64,000 bases of DNA, taken from Chitinophagaceae bacterium LGM1 (lineage in GTDB: Bacteria > Bacteroidota > Bacteroidia > Chitinophagales > Chitinophagaceae). The notes beneath the pieces were generated by a model. The model worked only from the letters and a program-made list of their open reading frames with translations, did not search any database and was not told where the DNA came from. This document shows positions 7,316 to 17,240 of the stretch, piece after piece; within the stretch, counting starts at the first letter, position 1, and each line of letters starts with the position of its first letter. The position numbers and the translations under genes were made by a program. The stretch is taken from contig CP075895.1 in the NCBI GenBank assembly GCA_018604165.1, positions 1,788,501 through 1,852,500 on the forward strand. Direction: 5' to 3'.

Positions 7316-9013
7316 TTAAGCGGCATCTTCCGCCATCTTCAGTTGTTGCCAGCTTGTGTTGGTGTAGCTATCCCAAAGTGTCCACAGCATAGCTATAGAT
7401 AATAGTGCCAGCAATATCTTCAACCACAAAAAATACAGGAAATAATGTGCCGCACCCATACAACCCATAAAGAGCATAGCCGCAATCATCTTAACGATAG
7501 CAGTACCCACTTTTGTTTTCATCTGTTCGGGCATTGAGAATGGCAGATACCTGTTGCCGAAATACATAAGCACCAATACATATACTGTAACATTGGTAGT
7601 AGCCAATATAATATCTATTACAGCACCAATGCCCCATACGTACAATACAAATGCCGATACCACTATTACAAAAGGCATGTAATACTTTACCCACATGGCT
7701 TTGAAAGCACCACCCATCATACGCCCCGGCTTTTCCATTGGCGATGAATAGTATATCCACGATGCTTTGTATTGCTCTGTGATGTTCATATTGGTTACTG
7801 TGTTGAGCAGTACGAATGATGTCATATACAATAACAGCAAGTGCGATTTAGAATCTGCCATGCGGTCTAACACTTCATCAAAAGGCACATTACCACTCAA
7901 AAAGATATAGAAGAAATAAACGAACACATACGCAAAGCCCGGGTACACCTTCAGCTTAAAACTACGGCTACGGGCTGTTTGCAGCCATGCTAATGAAAAG
8001 CCTGCTTTGGATGCTGCCGTACGGTTAAACACACTACCGAGTGTCAGGTACAGTTTACTGCTCTTCACTTTCTTAGCATTCTTCTTTGGTGCTTCTACCT
8101 CTACTCCATCTATCGCACTTATCTTGCGTATAAAGCTGGGTGCAAAGAATTTCACCGTTACCCATAGCATGATGAATGGTGTGAATACGGCCAATATGCT
8201 CAACCAACCTGTGCCTTGTATTTTTGCTGCATTAGGTTCTATCCAATACCAGCAAGCAGCCAGCCAATAGGTAGGTGTATATTTTATCCACTCCACTGTC
8301 AGTATGTTGAACTGCTCAAAGATGTTGCTTTCTGACAAGCGGGGCATGAAATAGAATGTGGTGAACAGAATGATGGAAAATACTATCTGAAAATAGCTGA
8401 TGATGTCTTTAAACCTCTCGGGTTTAGATAGTTTCAGCAAAAGCATATAACAGCCCATCACTAAAAACAAGCAAATGAACGTGAGCAGCAACATGGGTAT
8501 CGGAAACCACAAAGCACCTTTCCATCCATGCAAGTAGCTCCACAATATCCACGGGATGACAGACATGGGAAATACACTACGGAAGAAGTAGATGAAAATG
8601 TGCAATGCCCGTGACAGAAATATTGTTCTATCATTCACAGGTTTGGGAAATATAATCAGCTTATCGCGGGTATCTATCAATACGTTGGAAAAATCACTTA
8701 TCAACCCGAATGTCAACAAAACCGTCAGCATGGTGTAGAAACTGAATAAACCCATGTATGGCTCACTTTCAAACATGATGAGAGGGAAAACATACATAAC
8801 ACCAACAAACAAACCTACGATGAAGGTGAGTGTAGAAGCATAGTTGCTTTTTTTCTTCTTAGCATTGTTCTGTGGCCGCCCCATTGTCAGGGGTTTGCGG
8901 TCATCCATTTTCAGCTTTACGCTTAGTATGGCTTTCAGTTGTGTTACATCAGCACCCAATCTTTTCCACAAGCCTTTGGGCAACATGATGAGATACAGCA
9001 GTATTTTATTCAT
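7316..9013 (-). CDS. ABC-2-like transporter permease
   Basis: A 565-residue polytopic membrane protein with roughly ten to twelve hydrophobic segments, starting after a basic N-terminal region of about 60 residues that includes an AKKKK run. Another charged segment near residues 310-325 (KKNAKKVKSSK) probably lies in the cytoplasm. It sits five bases downstream of the ATPase gene, which identifies it as the membrane partner of that ATPase. The substrate is unknown; the downstream secreted peptidase hints at peptide or lipoprotein traffic but does not prove it. ATG at 9011-9013. Confidence 0.8.
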   Translation of the reverse strand: MNKILLYLIMLPKGLWKRLGADVTQLKAILSVKLKMDDRKPLTMGRPQNNAKKKKSNYASTLTFIVGLFVGVMYVFPLIMFESEPYMGLFSFYTMLTVLLTFGLISDFSNVLIDTRDKLIIFPKPVNDRTIFLSRALHIFIYFFRSVFPMSVIPWILWSYLHGWKGALWFPIPMLLLTFICLFLVMGCYMLLLKLSKPERFKDIISYFQIVFSIILFTTFYFMPRLSESNIFEQFNILTVEWIKYTPTYWLAACWYWIEPNAAKIQGTGWLSILAVFTPFIMLWVTVKFFAPSFIRKISAIDGVEVEAPKKNAKKVKSSKLYLTLGSVFNRTAASKAGFSLAWLQTARSRSFKLKVYPGFAYVFVYFFYIFLSGNVPFDEVLDRMADSKSHLLLLYMTSFVLLNTVTNMNITEQYKASWIYYSSPMEKPGRMMGGAFKAMWVKYYMPFVIVVSAFVLYVWGIGAVIDIILATTNVTVYVLVLMYFGNRYLPFSMPEQMKTKVGTAIVKMIAAMLFMGCMGAAHYFLYFLWLKILLALLSIAMLWTLWDSYTNTSWQQLKMAEDAA

Positions 9014-9018
9014 ATCGC

Positions 9019-9810
9019 TTACAGTTGTTCGTTGGTGTTATTACTTGTCATGGCCGATGCGAAATCACCCGCTTTACCCATCAGGTTATCAGCCATTGTC
9101 AGTTTAGAGAATATCTGCTCCAGGCTTTGTCCGCTACCTGCACGCAATTCTTCAAACGTACCATTGGCTAAGATGATTCCTTTATCTATCAGTACGATGG
9201 TATCGGATACTTTTTCTACTACATCCATCATGTGCGAGCAGTAGAAGATAGTTTTACCCTCTTGCTTCAGGCGTTGCAGCAATTCCTTTACCAGTATCAC
9301 TGCATTGGCATCCAAGCCAGACAAAGGTTCGTCTAATATCACAATAGACGGATTGTGCAACAACCCCGATGCCAACAATACCTTCTGGCGCATACCCTTA
9401 GAAAAACTATCCATACGCTGGTCTATATTATCTGCAAGTCCAAAGGAGTCCAGCATCTTTACCATACGTTCTTCTATCAGGTTGGCATCCATACCGTAGA
9501 GCGTACCTGTAAAATGCAGGTATTCACGTGGTGTCAGCAGGTCATACAGTTCTGCCAATTCAGGTACATAACCTATCATCCGCTTAATGTCCATCAGGTT
9601 TTCGCGCAGGTCTTTGCCTGCTACCTGTACGTTGCCCGTGTAGTCTTGTATTACACCCGTCAGCACTTTTACGGTGGTAGATTTACCCGCACCGTTAGGG
9701 CCTATGTAGCCTATTATCTGCCCGGGATATACTTCTAGGTTAATATTATTCAATACCGTCTTTTCGCCGTATTGCTTGCAGAGGTTTGTTATAGATATGA
9801 TTGGTTGCAT
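9019..9810 (-). CDS. ABC transporter ATP-binding protein
   Basis: A 263-residue nucleotide-binding subunit. Walker A is GPNGAGKST at about 37-45, a Q-loop region follows near residue 85, the signature is the degenerate SKGMRQK near residue 140, and Walker B with its catalytic glutamate is VILDEP near 157-162, followed by SGLD and the H-loop SHMMD. This arrangement, with SKGMRQK in place of LSGGQ, is typical of ABC-2 exporters of the CcmA/NatA class. First gene of the operon with the permease and the M1 peptidase. ATG at 9808-9810. Confidence 0.93.
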   Translation of the reverse strand: MQPIISITNLCKQYGEKTVLNNINLEVYPGQIIGYIGPNGAGKSTTVKVLTGVIQDYTGNVQVAGKDLRENLMDIKRMIGYVPELAELYDLLTPREYLHFTGTLYGMDANLIEERMVKMLDSFGLADNIDQRMDSFSKGMRQKVLLASGLLHNPSIVILDEPLSGLDANAVILVKELLQRLKQEGKTIFYCSHMMDVVEKVSDTIVLIDKGIILANGTFEELRAGSGQSLEQIFSKLTMADNLMGKAGDFASAMTSNNTNEQL

Positions 9811-9828
9811 AATAGTTGTAAAAATAAA

Positions 9829-9861
9829 ATTCCCCTACGGATAAATGCCAGCAAGGGGAAT
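9829..9861 (-). terminator. Intrinsic terminator after the F420-reductase-like gene
   Basis: On the minus strand ATTCCCCT (9861-9854) pairs with AGGGGAAT (9836-9829), and the stem is followed by TTTATTTTT. It separates the reductase-like gene from the ABC operon. Confidence 0.6.
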
Positions 9862-9892
9862 AATTAATGTAAAATAACCTGTAAGGGGTGAT

Positions 9893-10537
9893 TTATGCTT
9901 TCAACAGCTTGAAGGCGTGCGACCAGTGGTTGTTCATAAAGCCGGGTATGCACCACAACATACACAACGGCTCAATAGCCCTGCCAGCAGTAGCTTTACC
10001 CATATCTTCTACTTCCCATCCAAACTTATCCAGTATATCACTCACATCTTGCTTGGCAGCATTATTATTACCACATATAAACATAGATGGCTTACCTTCT
10101 TTAAAAGATGGATTGACCATAAAGCCACTACCCACACTATTAAATGCCTTAACAAAATGCACTTCGGGGAAGCGAGCCTGCAATATTTCTATCAGCGACT
10201 CTTCTGTGGTAAAAAACTTCAATACCCCATCTTGTGGTGGCTCTGCACCTATGGGGTTGGTAGGGTCTATCACCGTTTTGTGCATAAAGTGCTGCGGACC
10301 TGCTGTGTCAATAACATCTGCCGCTACCCTACCACCTACTGCCAATATCAATATCTCACCAAACTTAGCAGCGTCTTCAAAGCTACCCACACTTGCCTTA
10401 TCACCGGCTTGGGCTTTCCAATCGCTTAGTTTGGCAGCATCTCTTGTGCCAAGCATCACTTCATGCCCATATTTTATAAAGCCAATACCCAATGCCTTAG
10501 CTACTGCCCCCGAACCTAATATGCCTATTTTTTTCAT
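9893..10537 (-). CDS. NADP-binding F420-reductase-like protein
   Basis: A 214-residue Rossmann-fold protein. The N-terminus IGILGSGAVAKAL (4-16) is a G-x-G-x-x-A dinucleotide-binding loop, followed by GTRD (about 30-33), which suits NADP phosphate binding. The order of segments (TVIDPTNPIG, VKAFNSVGSGFM) is that of NADPH-dependent F420 oxidoreductase-like and reductase-like NAD(P)-binding proteins. Bacteroidota generally do not make F420, so another electron acceptor or substrate is more likely; the physiological role is unknown. ATG at 10535-10537. It stands alone, with a terminator behind it. Confidence 0.82.
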   Translation of the reverse strand: MKKIGILGSGAVAKALGIGFIKYGHEVMLGTRDAAKLSDWKAQAGDKASVGSFEDAAKFGEILILAVGGRVAADVIDTAGPQHFMHKTVIDPTNPIGAEPPQDGVLKFFTTEESLIEILQARFPEVHFVKAFNSVGSGFMVNPSFKEGKPSMFICGNNNAAKQDVSDILDKFGWEVEDMGKATAGRAIEPLCMLWCIPGFMNNHWSHAFKLLKA

Positions 10538-10697
10538 TGTATTTGTTTTGATGGCAATTTATCGGAAATGACTATTAAAACACAGAGTGTATATATTGAC
10601 TTTACTTATGGCATGATTGCAAATACAAATAAATTAAATTTAACATATGGTCGTCAGAAGCCTAAAAATGCTTAACATAAAGATATTTTTGCCGAGC

Positions 10698-10734
10698 ATA
10701 CCCAACATAGGCTAAAAAATTTATGTCTATGTTA
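10698..10734 (+). promoter_or_regulatory. Putative ECF-sigma promoter, first CHU_C gene
   Basis: ATACCCAACAT at 10698-10708 and GTCTATGTTA at 10725-10734, 73 bases before the chosen ATG. The AAC to GTC spacing is 18 bases. The same pair with the same spacing stands before the other two CHU_C genes. AAC and GTC cores at about this distance are the usual signature of ECF sigma promoters. Confidence 0.55.
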
Positions 10735-10797
10735 GCTGAAATGAGTTAAATAACTTATTTTTAAGAGTTCCTAAAAACAATTTAATAATTGCAATAT

Positions 10798-13700
10798 ATG
10801 CAGATTCGTTACAAGTTACTATTGCTGGTATTATTAGTACTATTTGGCAAAACAACGAAAGCAGACCACTTCGCAGCTGGCGATATGCACCTTACTTATA
10901 TAGGTGAAGGGTTGGATGGTTGTACAGGTACTACTGAATACAAATATGAATTAGTTTTCGATTGGTACAGGGCATGTGACCCTGGTAATGCGCCAATAGG
11001 TGCTTATGGCAATATCAGTTGGCGTAGTGCCACAGCAGTTGCCGCAGGTTTACCAGGCGCTACCGGCGGATTCAATTTCTCTGACCCAGGCGTGGTTTTT
11101 ACGAGAGATACGCTTGATGAGTTGTGTGATACTTTTCACAGACTGAGTTCATGTTTCACCAACAATGCTGCATCTCCATTAGGATTTGAGCGTGGCCGTT
11201 TTGTGTATGTATTAACACTACCTTCTGCACAACCGGATTGGACATTCTGGTTTGCAAGTTGCTGTACGTCAAACTTTTTAAACAATGTACCTTGGTATCA
11301 AAGCTTCTATATCGAGTGTATGCTGAATAACGTAGTTAAATACAATAACAGCACGCCACGCTTTACAGTTGCACCATTACCATATTTGTGTAATAACCAG
11401 CCATCTGTTTTCTTAAATGGCCCCGGAGACCCGAACAATGACTCAATGCGTACTTACAATATAGTACACTATACACATACTGCACCAACAGCTACACCTA
11501 CGTGGCTTGCATTTACAGCTCCATATTCTTTAGCAGACCCGATAGGCTCTGCTGCATCAAACCCTTGGCGAGTAGATTCATTGACAGGTGCAGCTTATTT
11601 TACACCAACGAATGCAGGTCGTTATACATTAGACTTTCAGTGTGATGAATATGATCCTAAAACAAAAGTGCTAACAGGTTACATACGCCGTACTTGCGAG
11701 GTGAACGTATTTAACTGTACATACCCACCCCCTACGATGGACACATTGCCATTAAGCATTAGTGGTGCATACTTCCAAACTGACAAGAAACGTATACTGG
11801 CATGTCCTGGTAGTAACATTACGTTTACGGTTAATGGCAGGTCAGTCAATACAACCAGTAAAGTTTACCTGAGTACCTCTAACACAAATATATCAGGCTA
11901 TACATTTACTACTACCGGTACAGGTACCAGTAATGCCAGTGGCACTTTCTCTTGGACACCAACTATAACTGACATAGGAGATTTTTCTATAACAATCGTA
12001 TCAAAAGACTCTACGTGTAGTAATACAGGTACGTTGATTGTACAGAAGAATTTCATTGTTGTAAAAATAAAAGTAACAGCAGGTTTAGACGCAGGCAAAG
12101 ATCAACCTTTCTGTGATTTGACACCATCACCGAAACAATTGTTTGTACGTGGCACTGAAGACCTGACTACTTTTAAATGGACTGACATAAGTGGTGGGCC
12201 TGCCAAAGACCTGTCTGCTGACAATATTAACAATCCTATTGCAACACCTTCTGTTACAACAACCTATGTAGTTTCATCAAATGAGCTTACGGGTAGCTGT
12301 AAATCGTCAGATACTGTTTCAATTTTCAAAGACACTACAAATGCAGTGGATATATTTCCACAACAATCACCTTTTGTAATGTGTCGTCCAAACTATTTGC
12401 AATTAGATTTATCATTGAAAGGCGACGGCCCTCGTAACAACCTTATGTGCGGTCCTTCTAACCAGTTGTTACCTGCTACTTCTGATTCTATAGATATATA
12501 TGGTTCCAGTACGTTTGGTAGTGGTTTTTCTTACGATACTGCCGGCTTGAATACTTCATTGTTCTATACTTATGAAGTTCGTACAGCAAAGCATCAATTC
12601 CTGATTCGCAAATCGGAGTTGAGGGAATATGGCATAGAATCAGCTACTTTGCGTGGGTTATCTTTTGAGACAGATAAGTCTTCTCTTCCTGCAAACTTTG
12701 AGTATGCTAATTTTTCTATTTCTTTGAAATGCGTAGACACTTCTTTCAGAGAAATGAACAAAAACAGATTTGAATCAGGCTTGATACCTGTTTATATTGC
12801 AACAGGGCCTACTTACTTCCCCAACGCAAGGCATTACTTTACATTCGACACACCATATGACATTGATACTACCAAGAATCTGATTGTAGAATTCTGTTAC
12901 AGAAATAACCCGCAATTCACTTCTGGTGCTTGTACACCTCTTTCAGGCAATCCCCCTTTATTGAAGTATATGCCAACAACATATGTTTCAGGTATCGAAT
13001 TGAAGGGAGCAAACAATGCCACACTATCGGTTTGTAATGTTACTAATGACCCAAATATTAAACCTAAAACCGCACGCCCTGTTTTAAGGTTCTTCTACAC
13101 ACCAGCACCAGCACTACCATTTGGCTTCAAATGGGAGCCAGGTCAATATTTATCAGACTCTTCGAGCAAACAGCCTTTGGCGTATATCCCTAAATCTACA
13201 CGCTACACAATCAATACGTTTGGTAAGAGCGGTTGTTTGATACGCGATACTATAGATATAGTAGTCCCTGTACACGACTTCTACGTACTCCCCAAAGACA
13301 CATCTATCTGCTTTGGCGAAACAGCTCCATTATCTGTTAAAAACGGTACTTATTTCGAGTGGTTTGAGTTTGAGAATGGTAAGTTCAAATCAGCACACGA
13401 ATCGCTGAACTGTGACCGTTGCCCCAACCCGATAGCGAAGCCTAAAAAGACGACACACTACAAAATAAAAGTAGGTGATGAACTCTTCTGCTACGATACC
13501 ATAGATGCGTTTATAGAAGTAAAACCATTGCCGATAGTTAAGATACTGACCAATGACACGGTAATAAAATACGGTAAGAGCATACAGCTGATGGTAAACG
13601 GAGCCCGCCTCTACAACTGGACACCGGTATCGTCGCTGAACAACCCGAACATTTCTTACCCGGTAGCTACGCCTACAGAATCTACCCAATATGTGGTAGG

Positions 13701-14028
13701 TGGTATAGCCAGCAACGGTTGTGTATCGTTTGATACGGTACGCGTAGGTTTGGATTATCGTGACAATCTGTTTATCCCGACAGCATTCAGCCCGAATGGC
13801 GATGGCAAGAACGATGTGTTCAAAGTATCGAACATGACATTCCAACGTTATACAGAGTTCCGTGTGTTCAACCGCTGGGGCCAGGAGATATACAATGGCA
13901 ACAAAGGATGGGATGGTATGTGGAAGGGCGTAGTACAGGAAGCAGGTGTATATACCTACCTGATACGAGTAGCCTACCCTGATGGCGAGATAGAAACCTA
14001 CAAGGGTGATGTAACACTGGTGAAATAA
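10798..14028 (+). CDS. Giant secreted CHU_C (gliding/T9SS C-terminal) protein 1
   Basis: A 1076-residue exported protein. ATG at 10798 gives a clean signal peptide ending near TTKA-DHF; an in-frame TTG nine bases earlier is less likely. The N-terminal domain (DHFAAGDMHLTYIG, then FDWYRAC) is shared with the next large gene and recalls a Bacteroidota domain with an xHxxGGEhxY pattern. The middle is beta-sandwich, Ig/PKD-like material with many Cys and Thr. The last 85 residues (FIPTAFSPNGDGKNDVF, then FNRWGQEIY, GWDGMWKG, YTYLIRV) are a gliding-motility-associated C-terminal domain of the TIGR04131 type, which targets proteins to type IX secretion and the cell surface. Ligand unknown. Confidence 0.9.
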   Translation: MQIRYKLLLLVLLVLFGKTTKADHFAAGDMHLTYIGEGLDGCTGTTEYKYELVFDWYRACDPGNAPIGAYGNISWRSATAVAAGLPGATGGFNFSDPGVVFTRDTLDELCDTFHRLSSCFTNNAASPLGFERGRFVYVLTLPSAQPDWTFWFASCCTSNFLNNVPWYQSFYIECMLNNVVKYNNSTPRFTVAPLPYLCNNQPSVFLNGPGDPNNDSMRTYNIVHYTHTAPTATPTWLAFTAPYSLADPIGSAASNPWRVDSLTGAAYFTPTNAGRYTLDFQCDEYDPKTKVLTGYIRRTCEVNVFNCTYPPPTMDTLPLSISGAYFQTDKKRILACPGSNITFTVNGRSVNTTSKVYLSTSNTNISGYTFTTTGTGTSNASGTFSWTPTITDIGDFSITIVSKDSTCSNTGTLIVQKNFIVVKIKVTAGLDAGKDQPFCDLTPSPKQLFVRGTEDLTTFKWTDISGGPAKDLSADNINNPIATPSVTTTYVVSSNELTGSCKSSDTVSIFKDTTNAVDIFPQQSPFVMCRPNYLQLDLSLKGDGPRNNLMCGPSNQLLPATSDSIDIYGSSTFGSGFSYDTAGLNTSLFYTYEVRTAKHQFLIRKSELREYGIESATLRGLSFETDKSSLPANFEYANFSISLKCVDTSFREMNKNRFESGLIPVYIATGPTYFPNARHYFTFDTPYDIDTTKNLIVEFCYRNNPQFTSGACTPLSGNPPLLKYMPTTYVSGIELKGANNATLSVCNVTNDPNIKPKTARPVLRFFYTPAPALPFGFKWEPGQYLSDSSSKQPLAYIPKSTRYTINTFGKSGCLIRDTIDIVVPVHDFYVLPKDTSICFGETAPLSVKNGTYFEWFEFENGKFKSAHESLNCDRCPNPIAKPKKTTHYKIKVGDELFCYDTIDAFIEVKPLPIVKILTNDTVIKYGKSIQLMVNGARLYNWTPVSSLNNPNISYPVATPTESTQYVVGGIASNGCVSFDTVRVGLDYRDNLFIPTAFSPNGDGKNDVFKVSNMTFQRYTEFRVFNRWGQEIYNGNKGWDGMWKGVVQEAGVYTYLIRVAYPDGEIETYKGDVTLVK

Positions 14029-14046
14029 GAACATATAGTTATAATA

Positions 14047-14088
14047 AAAGCAATAATCCCTGCCAAATGGCAGGGATTATTGCTTTTT
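14047..14088 (+). terminator. Intrinsic terminator
   Basis: A long perfect stem, GCAATAATCCCTGCCA against TGGCAGGGATTATTGC, with a two-base loop and a trailing T run. It ends the first CHU_C gene and isolates it from the next. Confidence 0.85.
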
Positions 14089-14103
14089 AAGAATTGTTAA
14101 AGA

Positions 14104-14140
14104 ATACCCAACATTATTGTATAAAACGTAGTCTATATTA
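14104..14140 (+). promoter_or_regulatory. Putative ECF-sigma promoter, second CHU_C gene
   Basis: ATACCCAACAT at 14104-14114 is identical to the element before the first CHU_C gene, and GTCTATATTA at 14131-14140 keeps the same 27-base offset. It lies 69 bases before the ATG and directly behind the preceding terminator, so it is well placed as the gene's own promoter. Confidence 0.6.
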
Positions 14141-14199
14141 ATAGAAATATTGTTTTAAAAGACGTATTTTTAAAAAACTATCAGATAACACTTATTTAT

Positions 14200-17160
14200 A
14201 TGAGGTTTCGTAAATTATTAATAGCAAGTATCCTTACTGTACTATCATTATCGCTGACACCACAAACAGCGAAAGCTGACCACTGTGCAGGTGGCGAGTT
14301 GGTATATGAGTGGATTACAGACTCTACCTATCGTTTTATACTTAAGTTTTATAGGGACTGTAATGGTATTGATGCTTATGCTACACAAAACCTTTGTCTT
14401 TACGACTCTTGTAACAACTACAGCGCATCTGTAGTAATGCAAAAATGGTCTGGTACATTACCTGATGGTCGCCCGAATGGCTCCTCTGTAGCGGCAGGCT
14501 GTTCAGGCTATCCTACAAAATGTGAAAGTGCTTCATCTTCAATACCGGGTTATCGAGAATGGTGGTATACAACTGTTGTAGAGTTACCAAGCCGGTGTAC
14601 AAAATGGAAATTTGCAATATGGATAAGTGCCCGAAACTATAGTTTAAACATACCAGGTGGTAATTTGTATTTAGAAACCACCTTTAACAACCAAGTAGCA
14701 CAAGGGAATTCCTCACCCTATTTTTCAATCAAACCCGTTCCATATGCTTGTATTAATCAAGCAACCAGTTACAACAATGGAGCAATTGACCCAAATAGTG
14801 ACTCCCTTTCCAGCGAAATTTTAAACCCTCTTACAGGTAGTAGCTGTACGAGTCCACCAACCAATCTATTACTAACAACAGGGCAAACGCCGCCTCTAAG
14901 TATACCGAGTAACCCATTTCAAACTAATAATACTTTTTCTATAAACCCCCTAACAGGCAACATTACATTTATACCGGCTGTAATCGGTCCGGGTACCGTT
15001 ACTATACGAACAAATGAGTTTCGTAATGGCACAAAAATAGGCTCTATCATGCGAGATGTGCAGGTACAGGTATTGGCCTGCAGTTCGGTAGTACCAACTG
15101 TCAATCCTATACTTACAACTATTGTTGGCGGTGGATATTCATCTAATAGGGTGAATGGTTGTGCAACACAACCGCTGCAATTTTGCTACGAAGTGAACTC
15201 AACAGATACAGGTGCAATATTAATAGCTGACGACAATCATAATGTTTCTATTCCGGCAGCTACCATTACTTATACTAATCAAAAAAGTGACTCAATAAGA
15301 GGTTGTTTTTCATGGACACCTTCTGTTGCAGACTCTGGGTTGAGAAACCTGATTGTTACTGTAAAAGACTCAACTTGCCGACCGCCTGGCATTTTATTAT
15401 ATCAAACTTATACACTACCTATCTATATATGGCCTGTAACAAAAGCGGTACCTGATACAACTATTTGTAAGTTTCAAACAGCGTACCTCAATGTATCTGG
15501 TGGTGGCAACTTTCAGTGGTCAGTATTACCAGGAGGTTCCCCAATAACAAGTCTTAACAACCCGAATATCCCTAATCCAACTGCTACACCGGGGTTAACT
15601 ACAACCTATGTGGTTACATCAACCGTCAACCCGTATTGTGTAAGAAATAAAGATACTGTGGTGGTAAATATGATAGCAGGCCCTGGCTTTACAAATCTAT
15701 TAGATACATTAACCTGTCCTGGACACGCAGTAAGGTTAAACTTGAACGTTGCAAAACAACCTGGCATCACATATACATATAAGTGGACACCCGCAGGAAA
15801 TCTTAACAGTGATACGCTAGAAGCTCCAATTTTCTATGGACAGAATGGCGTTACATATACAATACAAATTAGCTCATCGGCAAACGATTGTAAATCTTTT
15901 GATACTGTTTTTGTAGATGTGCTTGACGGTTTTTTACTGGAAAATATTGATACTGCAGTGTGTGATGGGGATGCCATTAATACACGTGTTGCTGGTGATA
16001 GTCGATATAGCTATTCATGGACTGCCACATCATCTACGGGTGTATTTAGCAACCCGAATAGTATGACTCCCGTCATTACTCCCAGCCCTATCGGGAAAGA
16101 TAAGTATATCATAAAAGCTACACATCCTAACTGCCCTAATAAAGACAGTATTGCTGAATTTGATATAGAGGTACAACCCAGACCAACTGTAACATTAGGT
16201 CAAGATGAATCTCTTTGTGAAGGAGACACAATGAAAATGCAGGCATTTGTTTTTCCTCCTACATACCCATTCAATCTTAACTGGACACCAGGATCGTCGC
16301 TTGACTACCCTACAACACTTAATCCTATTTTTACTGCAAAGCAGACAACAACGCTAACTCTCACTGCATCTACATCGGCAGGTTGTATAGCTAATGACTC
16401 AGTAAATGTGACCGTATTCCCGGCTGACTTTATTACTGTAAATGGAGATACAGCTATATGCCCAGGCAATGATGTGCAAATTGAAGTAACTGGCAATGGT
16501 ATCAAATCATTCAGGTGGTACCCTGATTTCAGAATTAGTAACACCAGCTCACTTACGCCATTTGTTAATCCGTTGAATACACAGATTTATACAGTATATG
16601 CAGTAGATACAAACGCTTGTTTTGATACGGGGATGGTAAAAATAATTGTTAACCCCGGTGCCAGATTGTTTTTACAAGACTCAGTTCGCATATATCCGGG
16701 CGAATCTTATCAAATAGACCCGTTGGGCAACTGTAGTTACTTTACCTGGTTCCCTTCATTAGGGCTATCTCGTAACAATATTTCTAATCCTGTTGCGAAA
16801 CCTGAGGTAAATACAAAATATATTGTAACCGCTGTAACAGAAAATGGATGTAGTACAATTGACTCTGTAACGATACTGGTTTCTGATGAGAGCTTAGTTG
16901 ATGTACCAAATGCATTTTCTCCGGGTGGCGCAAATACAACATTCAAAATTGTAAGGCGAGGTGATCTGACGTTGAAAGGATTTACAATCTACAACAGATG
17001 GGGACAGAAAGTATTTGAAACTAAGGATATTGACAAAGGATGGGATGGCACATACAATGGAGAGCCACAACCTTTGGGAGTGTACATTTATACCATAGAT
17101 GCTGTAAATGCAAACGGCAAACGCATTACCAAACAAGGAAATGTGACGCTTGTCAGATAA
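14200..17160 (+). CDS. Giant secreted CHU_C (gliding/T9SS C-terminal) protein 2
   Basis: A 986-residue exported protein. Signal peptide residues 1-26 end near TAKA-DHC; the mature N-terminus (DHCAGGELVYEW, then FYRDCNG) is homologous to that of protein 1. The centre holds several Ig-like repeats, each with a typical TxxYxVxxTxxxxC pattern, for example TTTYVVTST and KYIVTAVTENGC. The C-terminal 85 residues (VPNAFSPGG, IYNRWGQKVF, GWDGTYNG, GVYIYTI) are again a TIGR04131-type sorting domain. The usual NGDG calcium-like loop is replaced by GGAN, a small deviation. Probably a surface adhesin or matrix protein; partner unknown. ATG at 14200. Confidence 0.9.
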   Translation: MRFRKLLIASILTVLSLSLTPQTAKADHCAGGELVYEWITDSTYRFILKFYRDCNGIDAYATQNLCLYDSCNNYSASVVMQKWSGTLPDGRPNGSSVAAGCSGYPTKCESASSSIPGYREWWYTTVVELPSRCTKWKFAIWISARNYSLNIPGGNLYLETTFNNQVAQGNSSPYFSIKPVPYACINQATSYNNGAIDPNSDSLSSEILNPLTGSSCTSPPTNLLLTTGQTPPLSIPSNPFQTNNTFSINPLTGNITFIPAVIGPGTVTIRTNEFRNGTKIGSIMRDVQVQVLACSSVVPTVNPILTTIVGGGYSSNRVNGCATQPLQFCYEVNSTDTGAILIADDNHNVSIPAATITYTNQKSDSIRGCFSWTPSVADSGLRNLIVTVKDSTCRPPGILLYQTYTLPIYIWPVTKAVPDTTICKFQTAYLNVSGGGNFQWSVLPGGSPITSLNNPNIPNPTATPGLTTTYVVTSTVNPYCVRNKDTVVVNMIAGPGFTNLLDTLTCPGHAVRLNLNVAKQPGITYTYKWTPAGNLNSDTLEAPIFYGQNGVTYTIQISSSANDCKSFDTVFVDVLDGFLLENIDTAVCDGDAINTRVAGDSRYSYSWTATSSTGVFSNPNSMTPVITPSPIGKDKYIIKATHPNCPNKDSIAEFDIEVQPRPTVTLGQDESLCEGDTMKMQAFVFPPTYPFNLNWTPGSSLDYPTTLNPIFTAKQTTTLTLTASTSAGCIANDSVNVTVFPADFITVNGDTAICPGNDVQIEVTGNGIKSFRWYPDFRISNTSSLTPFVNPLNTQIYTVYAVDTNACFDTGMVKIIVNPGARLFLQDSVRIYPGESYQIDPLGNCSYFTWFPSLGLSRNNISNPVAKPEVNTKYIVTAVTENGCSTIDSVTILVSDESLVDVPNAFSPGGANTTFKIVRRGDLTLKGFTIYNRWGQKVFETKDIDKGWDGTYNGEPQPLGVYIYTIDAVNANGKRITKQGNVTLVR

Positions 17161-17182
17161 TCAGTTACGTTATACATACAAT

Positions 17183-17216
17183 AAAAAAGAGAGGCTATGA
17201 GACCTCTCTTTTTTTA
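17183..17216. terminator. Bidirectional intrinsic terminator
   Basis: AAAAAAGAGAGG pairs with CCTCTCTTTTTT around an eight-base loop. It sits between the convergent CHU_C protein 2 and C1 peptidase genes and can serve both. Confidence 0.8.
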
Positions 17217-17240
17217 TAACTTTATTACAACAAAATAATG

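Noticed and set aside
13390..14034. 214-codon open frame on the minus strand
   Set aside because: Antisense to the CHU_C domain of protein 1, and its composition (many Tyr, Val, Arg) is typical of a shadow frame.
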